A DNA stretch of 64,000 nt from positions 4,402,001-4,466,000 of the forward strand of contig NC_014963.1 in the NCBI RefSeq assembly GCF_000179915.2. The letters run 5' to 3'. The stretch is from Terriglobus saanensis SP1PR4 (lineage in GTDB: Bacteria > Acidobacteriota > Terriglobia > Terriglobales > Acidobacteriaceae). This document shows positions 42,254 to 52,721 of this stretch, piece after piece. The notes beneath the pieces were generated by a model, which searched no databases, was not told the DNA's origin, and saw only the letters and a program-made list of their open reading frames with translations. Made by a program: the position numbers and the translations under genes. The stretch's first letter is position 1; each line of letters opens with the position of its first letter.

Positions 42254-45200
42254 TTAGAAGGCGTAACGCAAGCTGAACTGCAGTTGACGGTCTGCTCCGT
42301 AGGTTTGTCCCTTTGTCTTGCTTAGACCAAAGGTCGAAGAGCCTGGAGTGGTGTTCGGATTATCTGCTGTGGGATGATTCGCGAGGTTGAATGCCTCGCC
42401 ACGGAAGACGAGAGCGTGGTTCTCATGATTTGGTATGAGGTGCATGGTCTTTTGCAGCGCCGCACTGTAGCTTTGGAAGCCGGGACCATAGATCTGGTTC
42501 CGGGAACCGCGTGGAGAAAACTGACCAGCGTAGGTTGTGCTCATCTGCGCCGGGCTGGGATAGACAGAGGTATCGAACCATTTATCGGTTCCCGTCTGTC
42601 CTGCAAATCCCTTGTAAGTATGGACGCTCCCCAGGTGTCGGTAAAATTGCGTACCGGAACCCTGTCCCACGCCTGCATAGTCGGCACCACTGATGGAGAT
42701 GTTTTCAGGGGGACCTGTCTGTGCCTGCAGAGTGCCGGAGAACTGCCAGTTCCCTAACGCCGCACGCTCTATGAAGTGAGTCGCATGTGTGCCATAGGGG
42801 ATGTTGTAGACGAAGTTGGAGACGAAGACATGGCGCGTGTCGAAGTCGCTCGGGCCATAGCTGATGGACTTGTCGAACGCGTTCGTAAGATTGGTCCCGT
42901 TGCTGGAACCGAAGTCCATACTCTTGGACCACGTATAGGCAATGCCGAGGAGAAGATTGTTCGTCAATCTACGCTTCAGATTTGCCTGAAGGGAGTGGTA
43001 CATGGAAGCGCCCTTATTCTGCGTCTCCGTAATATTTGAGAAGCCTTTGAAAGGACGAAGAGCATCTGGCTGGATGCCAGGGTTCGCCTGCGTGGTGCCG
43101 GGCTGAAGTTGATTGATATTGGCGAGCTGTTCCAGGTGGATTCCACGCCGTCCGACATAGGCAAGAGTGAACGTTCCAACCTTGTCGAACTCCTGCTCCA
43201 CGGTGAAGTTCCACGCATAGGCTTCAGGGCTGGGATAGTTGAAGGCCTGAGACGAATAGTTGAAGGGGAAGCTATTCGTTCCGACGCCGCCCGGAGTGTC
43301 GACACTGCCATTCGTTACAGTGGACGACGGTTGGAAGGGTGCGTTGCCGCCCGTAAAGACGTTGTCGCTGATACCCAGCCGCTGGAAGTAGCGGCCTCCA
43401 CCAGCACGCACTACGGTTTTAGGATCTACCTGCCAGGCGAAGCCGACGCGCGGTTGCACGTTCGATTTCACCGTGGGCGAATAGGTGTTGCTGAAGCCAC
43501 GGAACAAACGGCTATAGGCTCCTCCGATAATGGAAGGATCTACGTGTCCGGCCGCCGAGGAAGGAAAGCCGCTGCCGGGAATGACGACGCCGTTGTACTG
43601 GTCTCCGCCCGTAACAGCATCCGTGATCGGGTTGACCGTCACTGCCAGTGCAGGGCTGTAACTACCAGGGTTGAAGACAGACAGGTTGCCCCACTTCGCG
43701 TAATAGGGATTCATAATGCTGTAGCGAACACCCATCTCAATCACGAGATTGGAGCGGGCGCGCCATTGGTCCTGCACGAAGCCTTCGTACATGGTGCCGC
43801 GATAGAGCGTGTAAGAACGTGTGCCGATTTCACCGTAGGTATCAAAGAGACCCGCAGCCGCGTTGGCTACCGCTCTTCCCGTGGTCGGAGCAGTGCCACC
43901 GCGGGTATCCGTAAAGCGAAAGAACCCATTCTGGTTGTTGGTCGCTCCGGGCGTTGTGCTGGAAACACTGATCTGATCGAAGTTGTTTTCTCCGGCGTAC
44001 TCAAAGTTGAAACCCGCTTTGAGTGTGTGATTTCCCCAGACCTTGGTGAAGTTGTCGGCGGCTCCGTAGACAATACCGCCGGAGCTTGAGGGATAAGGCA
44101 GGCCGTCCAAGGTTCCGAAGTTTGAAATCTGGATCGTGGGAATCTTGTTCGGGATCTGCTTCGTTGCTGCTCCATACAGGTAGGGGTAGTTGATGCCATA
44201 GCTCGTACGGTCGTAGAGACCGGAAGATCTGTCGATGTTGATCTTCACGTGGTCGGCCGCGGCTGAGACAACGAGTTCATTAACCATGGTGGGCGAGATC
44301 GTCCACTGGTAGTGAAAAACCGCAACCTGATTGGGGCGATGGAAGGTCTGCGGCGTGCGGTTGAAATTACCGGAGTGTGGATTGCGGTTGTCGTAATTGA
44401 AGTTCAGGAGCGAGAAGCGAAAACGCTGGCTCTCTGTCGGCACGAAATCCACCACAATGGTGTCCTTGCGTTGGGATTCCGTATAAAGGGCCGTATCGCT
44501 CCAATTGTACGTAGAAGAGCCGGTTACGTTCGGTAGAGGATATGCGTTGAGAAGACCAAGACCGTTTGCACTCGTACTGCCAGGGACGGTCCGAAGATCG
44601 TTATTCGCGTACGGTACTCCAGTCAGCGGATTCTTAATCTGGTTATTGACGCATGTGCCGGTCGTGGTATTCCCACCAGCATCGAGGCAGCTATAGAAGA
44701 TATTGGGAGAGAGCAACTCTCCGAAATCACCAGTGCGCATGCGCGCTGTTGGAGCGAACTGCGTGGCTGTGTCGTCGTGGTTGTACTTCACAAACTCCTG
44801 TCCAGCGAGAAAGAAAAGCTTCTGGCGGCCCGTGTTGAAGTGAGGAAAGGTGACCGGGCCATTGAAGTTCCAACCGAACTGGTTATAGCGAAACGCGGCA
44901 GGTTTATTGGGAGTGTTTGTGAGCACCGCGGTCAGCTTGCGTTGCCAGGTATTTGCATTCAGGGCTGTATTGCGGAAAAACTCGTAAACCGAACCGTGAA
45001 AGCTGCTGGTGCCGCTTTTGGGAACCATACGGATCTGTCCGCCGGAAGCGCGACCAAACTCCGCTGGGTAGCTGTTGGTGAGGATCTGAATCTGCGAAGT
45101 CGAATCAACGTCGGCCACACCGACGCTGGTGCCATTGGAACGCGTACGGACCATGGGAGCACCGTCGAGCGTGAGTACGCTCTCCTGCGAGCGAGCACCG

Positions 45201-45757
45201 CCAACGTTGATCCCGTTATCGAGCGAGAAGGCAAAGGCAGCCATGGAGTTGTTGCGGACGACGCCAGGCTCCATCTGGGAGAGGTAGAGCGGATTGCGAC
45301 CGTTGAGTTGAATGCTCTTAACCTGCTCTTGCGTGACGAGCTGACCGACCGAAGCACTCTCAGTCTGCACAGCGTTGGCACCGGCTTCGACGGTGATGCT
45401 CGTGCCTGCTTCACCGACCTTGAGGGCAACATCCACACGACGACCGATGCTGGCATCCACCTGCACGTCGCTAACAGAGGCAGTCCGGAATCCTGGACTG
45501 GTAACGGTGACGGTGTAACGGCTTGGCCGAACGTTGACGAAGTTGTAGTTGCCTGATTCGTTCGTAGTGGTGTCGCGGTCCTGTCCTGTAGCGACATCGT
45601 GCGCGACGACCTTGGCGTTCGGAAGAGCGGCGCCATTCGAGTCTGTTACGGCGCCAGTGAGGGACGAGTTATCTGATTGGGCGGTGATGTTCTGACCTGC
45701 GGTCAGAATCAACACGACGAGTGCAACTCTCTTCCAGTGGTTCAAGAAACGGCGCAT
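42254..45757 (-). CDS. Oar-like TonB-dependent receptor with carboxypeptidase-regulatory domain
   Basis: 1167 residues. Signal peptide ending near QNITAQ, then a carboxypeptidase-regulatory-like beta-sandwich at about 30-115 (LTGAVTDSNGAALPNAKVVA, YNFVNVRPSRYTVTVTSPGF), a plug region from about 125 to 245 (VTQEQVKSIQLNGRNPLYLS, then YPAEFGRASGGQIRMVPKSG) and a long outer membrane barrel ending in a terminal Phe (QFSLRYAF). Oar-like receptors are greatly expanded in Acidobacteriota; most are of unknown substrate, probably oligosaccharides, siderophores or peptides. It is monocistronic. A remnant of its own C terminus lies downstream. Confidence 0.9.
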   Translation of the reverse strand: MRRFLNHWKRVALVVLILTAGQNITAQSDNSSLTGAVTDSNGAALPNAKVVAHDVATGQDRDTTTNESGNYNFVNVRPSRYTVTVTSPGFRTASVSDVQVDASIGRRVDVALKVGEAGTSITVEAGANAVQTESASVGQLVTQEQVKSIQLNGRNPLYLSQMEPGVVRNNSMAAFAFSLDNGINVGGARSQESVLTLDGAPMVRTRSNGTSVGVADVDSTSQIQILTNSYPAEFGRASGGQIRMVPKSGTSSFHGSVYEFFRNTALNANTWQRKLTAVLTNTPNKPAAFRYNQFGWNFNGPVTFPHFNTGRQKLFFLAGQEFVKYNHDDTATQFAPTARMRTGDFGELLSPNIFYSCLDAGGNTTTGTCVNNQIKNPLTGVPYANNDLRTVPGSTSANGLGLLNAYPLPNVTGSSTYNWSDTALYTESQRKDTIVVDFVPTESQRFRFSLLNFNYDNRNPHSGNFNRTPQTFHRPNQVAVFHYQWTISPTMVNELVVSAAADHVKINIDRSSGLYDRTSYGINYPYLYGAATKQIPNKIPTIQISNFGTLDGLPYPSSSGGIVYGAADNFTKVWGNHTLKAGFNFEYAGENNFDQISVSSTTPGATNNQNGFFRFTDTRGGTAPTTGRAVANAAAGLFDTYGEIGTRSYTLYRGTMYEGFVQDQWRARSNLVIEMGVRYSIMNPYYAKWGNLSVFNPGSYSPALAVTVNPITDAVTGGDQYNGVVIPGSGFPSSAAGHVDPSIIGGAYSRLFRGFSNTYSPTVKSNVQPRVGFAWQVDPKTVVRAGGGRYFQRLGISDNVFTGGNAPFQPSSTVTNGSVDTPGGVGTNSFPFNYSSQAFNYPSPEAYAWNFTVEQEFDKVGTFTLAYVGRRGIHLEQLANINQLQPGTTQANPGIQPDALRPFKGFSNITETQNKGASMYHSLQANLKRRLTNNLLLGIAYTWSKSMDFGSSNGTNLTNAFDKSISYGPSDFDTRHVFVSNFVYNIPYGTHATHFIERAALGNWQFSGTLQAQTGPPENISISGADYAGVGQGSGTQFYRHLGSVHTYKGFAGQTGTDKWFDTSVYPSPAQMSTTYAGQFSPRGSRNQIYGPGFQSYSAALQKTMHLIPNHENHALVFRGEAFNLANHPTADNPNTTPGSSTFGLSKTKGQTYGADRQLQFSLRYAF

Positions 45758-45981
45758 TGGCTCTCCAAAAACATCGCATAGGGTAAACGTCTTAGTTTTT
45801 TAGTTACCGATTGCGGGAGAATTTGTAGGCTTTTGCGGTCAAGAGTGTCAAGTGAAAATTCCGTAACTGAACTTCTCACTTCAAAAGGAACGATTTAGGA
45901 CGTAGCCTTCCCTCCCTCTCCAGACTGACTGAAGAAGGTGCGTGAGCGGGGAAATAGGGGAGTAACCGCTATCGTAAACGA
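45758..45981. other. Intergenic region upstream of the Oar-like gene
   Basis: 224 bp between the receptor start and the lepA stop, both on the minus strand. An AT-rich segment at 45790-45890 probably holds the receptor's promoter, but I cannot place -35 and -10 boxes with confidence. Confidence 0.4.
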
Positions 45982-47784
45982 CTAGTCTTCGCCGACCTTG
46001 AGGACGGCCAGGAAGGCCTCCTGCGGGATGTCGACCTTGCCGATGCGCTTCATCCGCTTCTTGCCCTCTTTTTGTTTATTGAGGAGCTTCTTCTTCCGGC
46101 TGATGTCGCCGCCATAGCACTTGGCGATAACATCTTTGCGGATGGCGGAGACGGTTTCGCGCGCGATGATCTTAGCACCGATGGCAGCCTGCAATGCAAC
46201 CTCGAACATCTGGCGCGGGATGAGTTCGCGCATCTTGTGCACGAGCGATTTGCCGCGTTCAAAGGCAAAATCACGATGCACAATCACCGAAAGGGCGTCG
46301 ACCGGATCGCCGCCAATGAGAATGTCCATCTTGACCATGGGCGAAACCCACATACCCGCGAGAGCGTAGTCCAGCGAAGCGTATCCGCGCGAAACACTCT
46401 TCAATCGATCGTAGAAATCGAGGACGATTTCGTTGAGCGGAAGCTGATAGGTGAGCAAAACTCGGTTGGAGCTGACGTATTCGAAGTTCTGCTGCTTGCC
46501 GCGCTTGTCCTCAACCAGCTTGAGAATGCCACCCACATACTCCTCATTGGTGAGGATCTTTGCGATGATGACGGGCTCTTCGATCTGGGCGATGTTTGTG
46601 GGATCGGGCCAGCGCGACGGGTTTTCGACTTCAACCACTTCCCCGCCGGTGAGCGTAATGCGGTACTTCACGCCGGGCGCGGTGGTGATGAGATCGAGGT
46701 TGAACTCGCGTTCGAGACGTTCCTGGATGATCTCCATGTGGAGCAGGCCGAGGAAGCCGCAACGGAAGCCAAAGCCAAGGGCTACGGAGCTTTCGGGTTC
46801 GAAAGAGAACGAAGCGTCGTTGAGCTTGAGCTTCTCCAGGGCGTCGCGCAGAGCACCGTGCTCGTGCGACTCGATTGTGTAAAGCCCGGCGAAGACCATG
46901 CTCTTGATGTCTTCAAAGCCCGGAAGCATTTCCGTGGCAGGCTCGGCGGGATCGGTGATCGTATCGCCAACCTTGGAGTCCACCACATTTTTAATAGTCG
47001 CGACGAAAAATCCGACCTCGCCTGCAGACAGCTCTGCAATTTCGACGGGTTTCGGCGTAAGGACACCCATGCTCTCAATATCGAAGACCTTGCCGTTCGA
47101 CATGAGCTTGATCTTCTGGCCGGTGCGAAGCCTGCCGTTGATGACGCGTGCGAGCACAATGACGCCACGGTACGCATCGAACCACGAATCAAAGATCAAG
47201 GCCTGCAGAGGAGCCGAAGCATCGCCTTTCGGCGAAGGGAGCTTGGTGACGATGGCTTCGAGGATCTCTTCTACATTGAGGCCGGTCTTCGCGCTGACCG
47301 CAATCGCGTCGTCCGCCGGAAGGCCAACCGTGTTCTCGATCATCTCTTTCGTGCGTTCAATATCGGCACTAGGGAGATCAATTTTATTAATGACCGGAAG
47401 GATCTCAAGACCGTTGGAGATGGCCAGATAGGCGTTGGCGAGGGTCTGTGCTTCGACGCCCTGGGTCGCATCCACCACGAGGAGAGCACCTTCACACGAA
47501 GCAAGCGAGCGAGAGACTTCGTAAGAGAAGTCCACGTGGCCGGGCGTGTCGATGAGGTTGAGCTGGTAGGTGATGCCGTCTTTCGCCTTGTACATCATGC
47601 GGACGGAATGGGCCTTGATGGTGATGCCGCGCTCGCGCTCCAGATCCATGGCGTCGAGCACCTGGGCCTGCATCTCGCGATGGGTCAGCGAGCCGGTGAG
47701 TTCCAGCAGGCGGTCAGACAGTGTGGATTTGCCATGATCGATGTGCGCGATGATCGCGAAGTTTCGTATGTATTTTGGATCCAT
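45982..47784 (-). CDS. lepA: Elongation factor 4 (LepA)
   Basis: 600 residues from the ATG at 47784 (MDPKYIRNF), the normal LepA length; an ATG at 47811 would add nine. GTPase motifs: AHIDHGKS at 13-20, DTPGHVDF and NKIDLPSAD. The C-terminal LepA-specific domain ends with [20 protein letters not shown] and [19 protein letters not shown]. LepA is a ribosomal GTPase that back-translocates or remodels stalled ribosomes. The frame is open 124 codons upstream, but this is not protein-like and overlaps the divergent lytic transglycosylase gene. Confidence 0.95.
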   Translation of the reverse strand: MDPKYIRNFAIIAHIDHGKSTLSDRLLELTGSLTHREMQAQVLDAMDLERERGITIKAHSVRMMYKAKDGITYQLNLIDTPGHVDFSYEVSRSLASCEGALLVVDATQGVEAQTLANAYLAISNGLEILPVINKIDLPSADIERTKEMIENTVGLPADDAIAVSAKTGLNVEEILEAIVTKLPSPKGDASAPLQALIFDSWFDAYRGVIVLARVINGRLRTGQKIKLMSNGKVFDIESMGVLTPKPVEIAELSAGEVGFFVATIKNVVDSKVGDTITDPAEPATEMLPGFEDIKSMVFAGLYTIESHEHGALRDALEKLKLNDASFSFEPESSVALGFGFRCGFLGLLHMEIIQERLEREFNLDLITTAPGVKYRITLTGGEVVEVENPSRWPDPTNIAQIEEPVIIAKILTNEEYVGGILKLVEDKRGKQQNFEYVSSNRVLLTYQLPLNEIVLDFYDRLKSVSRGYASLDYALAGMWVSPMVKMDILIGGDPVDALSVIVHRDFAFERGKSLVHKMRELIPRQMFEVALQAAIGAKIIARETVSAIRKDVIAKCYGGDISRKKKLLNKQKEGKKRMKRIGKVDIPQEAFLAVLKVGED

Positions 47785-47876
47785 GAAGAGGCGGGATACT
47801 CCAGACTTCATCTTAACAGCTACGAGCGGGCAAAGAAGCCAGTCATGGGTTGGGTGACTACAATAAAGAGGTGCAA

Positions 47877-49745
47877 TTGAACCTTCGGACCTCTCCCAAG
47901 AACGCTCTTCGCGCCCTGTTGTGTGTGCCCTTGCTCTTTTTGGCGGGGTGTCCCGCGAATGAAGGCGGAGGTACTCCGCCGAAGCAGGCGATGGCGCCTG
48001 CCCTGACAGCCTCAGCCGAAGCCGTGAAGGTGGACCCTGCGGCGCAGTTTGCGGAGCGGCAAACCGCCGCCAAAGTGCAGCAATTAATAGGCCAGGTGGA
48101 CCGTACCTACCAGAGCGGCGTCGAGAACTATCGCTCCGGGCGTCTGGATGCGGCACGGTTGGACTTCGACTTCGCCGTCGACCTCATGCTGTCCAGCGGG
48201 ATCGACATCAAGACGAATGACGCGCTGAACGACGAGTTTGAGCGCACAGTGAACGCGGTGAACTCTCTGGAGATGGATGCCCTGAAGCAGGGCAATGGCT
48301 TCTCTCCACGCATTGAACAGTCTCCGGTCGAGGCTGCGGGCGATCTGACCTTTCCCTCGAATCCCGAATTGACGGCTCAGCTGAACGCCGAGTTGAAGAC
48401 GACGACCTCCGATCTTCCGTTGGTCGTCAACGATTACGTTGCCGGATATATCTCCTACTTCACCAACAATGCGGGCGGTCACGCCCATCTGGTGCGCTCT
48501 CTGGAACGCGCTGGCAAGTATGAAGGCATGATCAAGAAGATTTTGCGTGAAGAAGGTGTTCCGCAGGACCTGATCTACCAGGCCATTGCCGAGTCGGGCT
48601 TTCAGCCCCAGGCGTTCAACGCAAAGAGCGGCGCAGGAGGAATGTGGCAGTTCATGCCCTTCCGCGGCGCCTACGGCCTGGACCGCAACGGCTGGTTCGA
48701 CGAGCGCTTCGATCCGGAGAAGTCTTCGCGCGCCTATGCCAAGTACATGAAGACGCTCTACAACCAGTTCGGCGATTGGTACCTGGTGATGGCTGCGTAC
48801 GACTGGGGCCCAGGCAATGTGCAGAAAGCTGTCATGCGTACGGGATACGCAGACTTCTGGGAGCTTTACCGGCGCAACGCTCTGCCGAAGGAGACCAAGA
48901 ACTACGTTCCTGCGATGCTGGCTGCCGCAATCATGGCGAAAAACCCCAAGCAGTATGGGCTGACCTCCATGAATGTGGAACCAGCCGCGAACTATGACAC
49001 GGTGACGGTGAACTATGCCATGGATCTGCGCCTGGCCGCAGACGTGACGGACTCCACGCTGGCCACGATGGTGGGATTGAATCCTTCCCTGCTGCGGCTC
49101 AACACGCCGCGCGATATTTCGTTCGATCTGCACATTCCGGGCGGCACGAAGGAGATGTTCCAGAAGCGCATCGCTGAAATTCCGGAAGAGAAGAGAGCAA
49201 GCTGGCGCTTCCACGATGTACGTGCTGGCGAGACCTTGCAGCAGGTGGCGGACCTCTTTCACGTGAAGGCGGACGACCTGGCGACGGCCAACGATCTCTC
49301 CGCGGGAGAGGGCGTGGACACGGGCGATGAATTAATTGTGCCGGTCTACACGAGTGTTTCGGCGGCAAGCGCGCATCCGCAAAGGTACACCTCGCGTCGC
49401 GGCGATACGTTGGTAACGGTCGCGGATCGCTTCGGAGTTTCGAGCGAACAACTGCGCCGTTGGAACCACCTGAGCTCGAACTCCATCAGCACCGGACGCT
49501 CTCTCTACATTGCAGAGCCCGTGCGCCTGGCGCCTTCCGCGCATACGCGCAGCCGTGGTGGACGTGGCAGAAAATCCGCTCGTAGCGCGGGTTTGAGCGG
49601 ATCGAGGGGAAAGAGCGGGGCACGATCTTCCTCCTCTGGACACGGCCCCACATCGCGTGGATCGAGTTCCACCTCATCCTCAAAGTCGAAGGTGGGAGCG
49701 ACGTCGAAGGCGACGAAGAAGAGTTCCCCGAAGAGGCGTCGCTGA
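47877..49745 (+). CDS. LysM lytic transglycosylase, MltD-like lipoprotein
   Basis: 622 residues. A TTG at 47877 is preferred, 5 nt after AGAGG; a GTG at 47871 and a TTG at 47850 are alternatives. Lipobox LAGC with Cys25. The transglycosylase (SLT) domain shows [20 protein letters not shown] and WQFMP, with the catalytic glutamate in AESGF, then [16 protein letters not shown]. Two C-terminal LysM modules ([20 protein letters not shown] and [20 protein letters not shown]) bind peptidoglycan glycans. A basic Ser/Arg/Lys-rich tail of about 75 residues follows. It cleaves murein strands to anhydro-muropeptides at the envelope. Confidence 0.9.
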   Translation: MNLRTSPKNALRALLCVPLLFLAGCPANEGGGTPPKQAMAPALTASAEAVKVDPAAQFAERQTAAKVQQLIGQVDRTYQSGVENYRSGRLDAARLDFDFAVDLMLSSGIDIKTNDALNDEFERTVNAVNSLEMDALKQGNGFSPRIEQSPVEAAGDLTFPSNPELTAQLNAELKTTTSDLPLVVNDYVAGYISYFTNNAGGHAHLVRSLERAGKYEGMIKKILREEGVPQDLIYQAIAESGFQPQAFNAKSGAGGMWQFMPFRGAYGLDRNGWFDERFDPEKSSRAYAKYMKTLYNQFGDWYLVMAAYDWGPGNVQKAVMRTGYADFWELYRRNALPKETKNYVPAMLAAAIMAKNPKQYGLTSMNVEPAANYDTVTVNYAMDLRLAADVTDSTLATMVGLNPSLLRLNTPRDISFDLHIPGGTKEMFQKRIAEIPEEKRASWRFHDVRAGETLQQVADLFHVKADDLATANDLSAGEGVDTGDELIVPVYTSVSAASAHPQRYTSRRGDTLVTVADRFGVSSEQLRRWNHLSSNSISTGRSLYIAEPVRLAPSAHTRSRGGRGRKSARSAGLSGSRGKSGARSSSSGHGPTSRGSSSTSSSKSKVGATSKATKKSSPKRRR

Positions 49746-49752
49746 GCTGAAA

Positions 49753-49779
49753 AACATCGATCGACGCAACATCGATCGA
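49753..49779. repeat. Short tandem direct repeat
   Basis: AACATCGATCGA occurs at 49753-49764 and 49768-49779, a period of 15 bp. It lies just after the transglycosylase stop. Significance is unknown. Confidence 0.5.
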
Positions 49780-49922
49780 AACTTCTTTCGTCTTCTTAGA
49801 ATCTTTCGTCGAAAGTGCTTGCCTTCGCGCGCAGAGAGATGCACCATATTTCTGTATTGCGTGTTGCACTCTTTGTGCATCCAACTAAGCGAACCACCAC
49901 ACGCAACTCCGGAGCGAGAGCA

Positions 49923-50777
49923 ATGAGAGACGAAGCAAACTTCAAACTATATGCCGCGGCCGAAGACGATAACTTCGACCAGGAAGAAGAGCTTGAAGAA
50001 GACCTGGACCGGGAAGACGATGAAGACTTCTCCGATGAAGAAGAGGATGAAGTAACGCTGACCTCAGACGACGACACCGACCAGGACAAGATGCTGCATG
50101 ACAGTCATCACGCGGAAGACGCCTCTGTCTATGGCGCGCCCTCCACGCCGGTCGATCCCTACTCCCCACCCGAGAAGCTTTCCAGCCTGCCCGAGATGAG
50201 CGCAGCGGAAGTGCCGGTAGCGAAGACCCTGTCTTCGACGAAGAAGACAACACCGGTAAAGAAATCTGCCCCCGCGAAGAAGACCGCTGCCAAGAAAGTT
50301 GCCGTCAAGGCACCAGCAACGAAGGCGGTAGCCAAGAAGGCTCCGGCAAAGAAAGCGGCTGCCAAGAAAGTCGTCGTCAAGAAAGCTCCGGCGAAGAAGG
50401 CCGCAGCGAAGAAGACACCTGCCAAAACGGCAGCAAAGAAATCAGCGCCCGCGAAAAAGGCTGTCAAGAAAGCCTCCGCGAAGAAAAGCGCAACGAAGTC
50501 TGCCGCAGTGAAGAAGACGACCTCTTCACGCAGTGGAAAGGCCGTCTTGAAAAAGACGTCCGCAAAAAGCACCAAAATAAACCAGCGAGGTAAGACATTG
50601 GCTACTAAAAAGGCAGTGAAGAAGGCTCCGGCAAAGAAGGCCGTTGCTAAGAAGGCAGTTGCAAAGAAGGCTGTTGCTAAGAAGGCCCCAGCGAAGAAGA
50701 CTGTTGCCAAGAAGGCTCCAGCAAAGAAGACCGCAGCAAAGAAGACCGCTGCTAAGAAGACTGCAGCAAAGAAGTAG
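49923..50777 (+). CDS. Histone H1-like Lys/Ala-rich protein with acidic N-terminal domain
   Basis: 284 residues from the ATG at 49923, with GGAG about 9 nt upstream. The first 75 residues are strongly acidic ([20 protein letters not shown]). From about residue 98 to the end the protein is an irregular array of K-K-A/T-A-P repeats ([12 protein letters not shown]). The basic part matches bacterial H1-like and AlgP-like DNA-binding proteins; the acidic head could mask the basic tail or bind other proteins. The repeats make length variation between strains likely. It is followed by a two-way terminator. Confidence 0.82.
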   Translation: MRDEANFKLYAAAEDDNFDQEEELEEDLDREDDEDFSDEEEDEVTLTSDDDTDQDKMLHDSHHAEDASVYGAPSTPVDPYSPPEKLSSLPEMSAAEVPVAKTLSSTKKTTPVKKSAPAKKTAAKKVAVKAPATKAVAKKAPAKKAAAKKVVVKKAPAKKAAAKKTPAKTAAKKSAPAKKAVKKASAKKSATKSAAVKKTTSSRSGKAVLKKTSAKSTKINQRGKTLATKKAVKKAPAKKAVAKKAVAKKAVAKKAPAKKTVAKKAPAKKTAAKKTAAKKTAAKK

Positions 50778-50817
50778 TTTTACCGTAACAACGTAGTACC
50801 GCTGTAAACAGGCAAGC

Positions 50818-50858
50818 AAAAAGGCCCGGCTCCTCCTTCAGAGGCTCCGGGCCTTTTT
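50818..50858. terminator. Bidirectional terminator between convergent genes
   Basis: AAAAAGGCCCGG (50818-50829) and CCGGGCCTTTTT (50847-50858) are exact reverse complements; the interior can pair further (CCTC with GAGG). A-run on one side and T-run on the other serve both strands. Confidence 0.9.
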
Positions 50859-50881
50859 GCGTCTGCCGATAAGTTCTTGCG

Positions 50882-51430
50882 CTATTTTTTCAGCTCGTTG
50901 ATGGCGGTCAGAACTTCCTCGCTATGGCTGGGAACCTGAACCGCAGGCCAGACCTTCGCGACTTTGCCGTCGGGCGCGATGAGAAACGTCACACGCGAGG
51001 CATACTTGATCGGTCCCATGCCCTTGACCGGCACGCCGTACGAATCGACGACCTTGTGCTCCGGGTCAGCGAGGAGCTTGAAGGTCAAGCTCTCCTGCGT
51101 GCAGAAGCTCTTGTGGCTGTCCGCGGTGTCCAGGCTGACGCCCAGAATCACTGCGTTGGCAGCGGTGTACTTTGCCAGGTCGCGCTGGAAGTTATGCGCT
51201 TCGAGGGTGCAACCCGCCGTTTTATCCTTTGGGTAGAAGTAGAGGACAACCCACTTGCCCTTGTATTCGGAAAGATTCACAGCTTTGTCTTCCTGAGAAG
51301 GCAAGGTAAAGCCAGGTGCGGTGGCACCGGGCTGCAACATGTCTCCGCCAGCGGCATACGCCAGCTTCGCCGTCATTCCGCAGGCGACGATCGCCAGCGC
51401 CAGAACACTCCATAAACCAAGTCTTTGCAT
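50882..51430 (-). CDS. Exported peroxiredoxin, BCP/AhpC-TSA family
   Basis: 182 residues. N-terminal hydrophobic signal segment (LWSVLALAIVACGMTAKLAY), so a periplasmic or membrane-anchored form. The thioredoxin-like core has VLYFYPKDKTAGCTLEAHNF with the peroxidatic cysteine at 74 and a second cysteine at 110 (SFCTQE), a possible resolving residue. It reduces hydrogen peroxide and organic peroxides with thiol reductants. It lies 39 bp after lpxI on the same strand and could be the last gene of that transcript. Confidence 0.88.
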   Translation of the reverse strand: MQRLGLWSVLALAIVACGMTAKLAYAAGGDMLQPGATAPGFTLPSQEDKAVNLSEYKGKWVVLYFYPKDKTAGCTLEAHNFQRDLAKYTAANAVILGVSLDTADSHKSFCTQESLTFKLLADPEHKVVDSYGVPVKGMGPIKYASRVTFLIAPDGKVAKVWPAVQVPSHSEEVLTAINELKK

Positions 51431-51469
51431 TGCCTCTCTCCTGTACCGCGTAAAACAAGATCCCGTTCG

Positions 51470-52351
51470 TTAAGACTGGCCCGACGGGGTGGAAGTCTCA
51501 CCCACAACGCAGATTCCAGCGGCGTTGGCCCGCGCGATCAGCGCAGGTTCATCGAAGAGCAGTGTACGTCCTGCTTCGATGGCGAGGCAGGTCGCACCGG
51601 CGGAAATCATCGCTTCGATGGTGGGAAGACCGATCACGGGCACGTCGAAACGCATATCCTGCTTCGGTTTCGCCACTTTTACCACCGTAAGCGAGCGCCG
51701 CAGGGTGGAGGCTTCTGCTTCCAGCGTTCGGAAGAGTTCCCCCGCGCGAGCAATGGTGGCGTCCGTGCCTTCCATGGCCTCTATCGCAACGCAGGCCTGC
51801 GCGGCGATCACGACCGTCTGACCAAGATCGAAGCCAGCAATCCCACGCGCTACGGTCAGGCCGTAGGCGATGTCCTTCAGCTCTTCTTCGTCAGGCGCAC
51901 GCTGCGTCAGAACGCCAGCTCTCGCGAGCATCGGTTCAAGATAGGCGGTGGACGAGATCAACTCAATGCCTTCGTCCCCAAGGACCTTCGCCACCGCGCC
52001 CAGGAGCATGTCCGTATTGCGCGTGCGGAGGCTCATGAGCAGCTTGGCTAGCTTCCAGTCAGGCCGTATGGCCGAGAAGATCTGTTTGTGCCGCACTTGG
52101 CCCGCCATGACGGCTTGCATCACGCCTTCAGCGTGGAACGTATCGATAAGTTTGGAAAGTTCGCCCAGGGACATCCAGTGAACGCGGATGCCGGCGTCTG
52201 CTGTGGCGCGTGCGTTCATCTCCGGATCGGTCTCTTCGTGGATCGCCGCAACGACGACTGCGATCCCTCGCGCGCGCGCCGCATCGAGGAGCAGGAAGGG
52301 GAAACGGCCGTTGCCTGCTATGAGACCGAGCTTGGACTGGCCTTCAGGCAA
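51470..52351 (-). CDS. lpxI: UDP-2,3-diacylglucosamine pyrophosphatase LpxI
   Basis: 293 residues from a TTG at 52351; the frame is open further, but the upstream part is antitoxin coding sequence read in another frame. LpxI marks: LGLIAGNGRFPFLLLDAARA, VMAGQVRHKQIF, LGDEGIELISSTAYL, and near the end ISAGATCLAIEAGRTLLFDE. LpxI cleaves UDP-2,3-diacylglucosamine to lipid X, the fourth step of lipid A synthesis, in bacteria without LpxH. The likely start overlaps the antitoxin stop (52344-52346), so lpxI translation appears coupled to the toxin-antitoxin mRNA. There is no good ribosome binding site of its own. Confidence 0.88.
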   Translation of the reverse strand: MPEGQSKLGLIAGNGRFPFLLLDAARARGIAVVVAAIHEETDPEMNARATADAGIRVHWMSLGELSKLIDTFHAEGVMQAVMAGQVRHKQIFSAIRPDWKLAKLLMSLRTRNTDMLLGAVAKVLGDEGIELISSTAYLEPMLARAGVLTQRAPDEEELKDIAYGLTVARGIAGFDLGQTVVIAAQACVAIEAMEGTDATIARAGELFRTLEAEASTLRRSLTVVKVAKPKQDMRFDVPVIGLPTIEAMISAGATCLAIEAGRTLLFDEPALIARANAAGICVVGETSTPSGQS

Positions 52352-52721
52352 CGAAATCGAGACCGTTTTTGTCGACCAGCGTGAGCAACTTGAGCGATGC
52401 GCCGCTCGGCTTCTTTTCCCCTCGTTCCCACTGGGAGATGAGATTAGTCGAAAGACCGAGATGGAGCGCGAAGACGGCCTGGCTTGCCTCTTCGCGTTTG
52501 CGGAGCGCCTCGATATCTTTCGGCTTGAAGTGACGAATGGGCGTGAGGCAGGACTCATCGAACTCGCGCATGGATCTCTTCGACATCACCCCTGCACGAT
52601 GAAAATCCTGTGCGGTTTGATGGAGAACGGCCGCAATCTTGCTGCGGTAAACAAGATTCTTAGCCGCAGATTTCTTCGAGCGCACCGGCTTCGCAGAGTC
52701 TTTCAATATCTTCGTTGGCAT
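52344..52721 (-). CDS. HTH-type antitoxin, HigA/NadS-like
   Basis: 125 residues from the ATG at 52721. A basic N-terminal region (PTKILKDSAKPVRSKKSAAK) of about 45 residues is followed by a C-terminal XRE helix-turn-helix: HFKPKDIEALRKREEASQAV, then FALHLGLSTNLISQWERGEK and KPSGASLKLLTLV. This is the pattern of antitoxins paired with RelE-type toxins in the toxin-first order. The gene overlaps the toxin end by 62 bp and the lpxI start by about 8 bp. It is expected to neutralise the toxin and repress the operon promoter. Confidence 0.82.
   Translation of the reverse strand: MPTKILKDSAKPVRSKKSAAKNLVYRSKIAAVLHQTAQDFHRAGVMSKRSMREFDESCLTPIRHFKPKDIEALRKREEASQAVFALHLGLSTNLISQWERGEKKPSGASLKLLTLVDKNGLDFVA

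Noticed and set aside
46072-47880. 602-codon plus-strand frame
   Set aside because: Entirely antisense to lepA, whose motifs are complete; long open antisense frames are expected at this codon bias.
49923-50777. Repetitive DNA as a possible CRISPR or tandem array
   Set aside because: The repetition is codon-level (KKAPAKK words) inside an open frame, with no constant repeat length or spacers.
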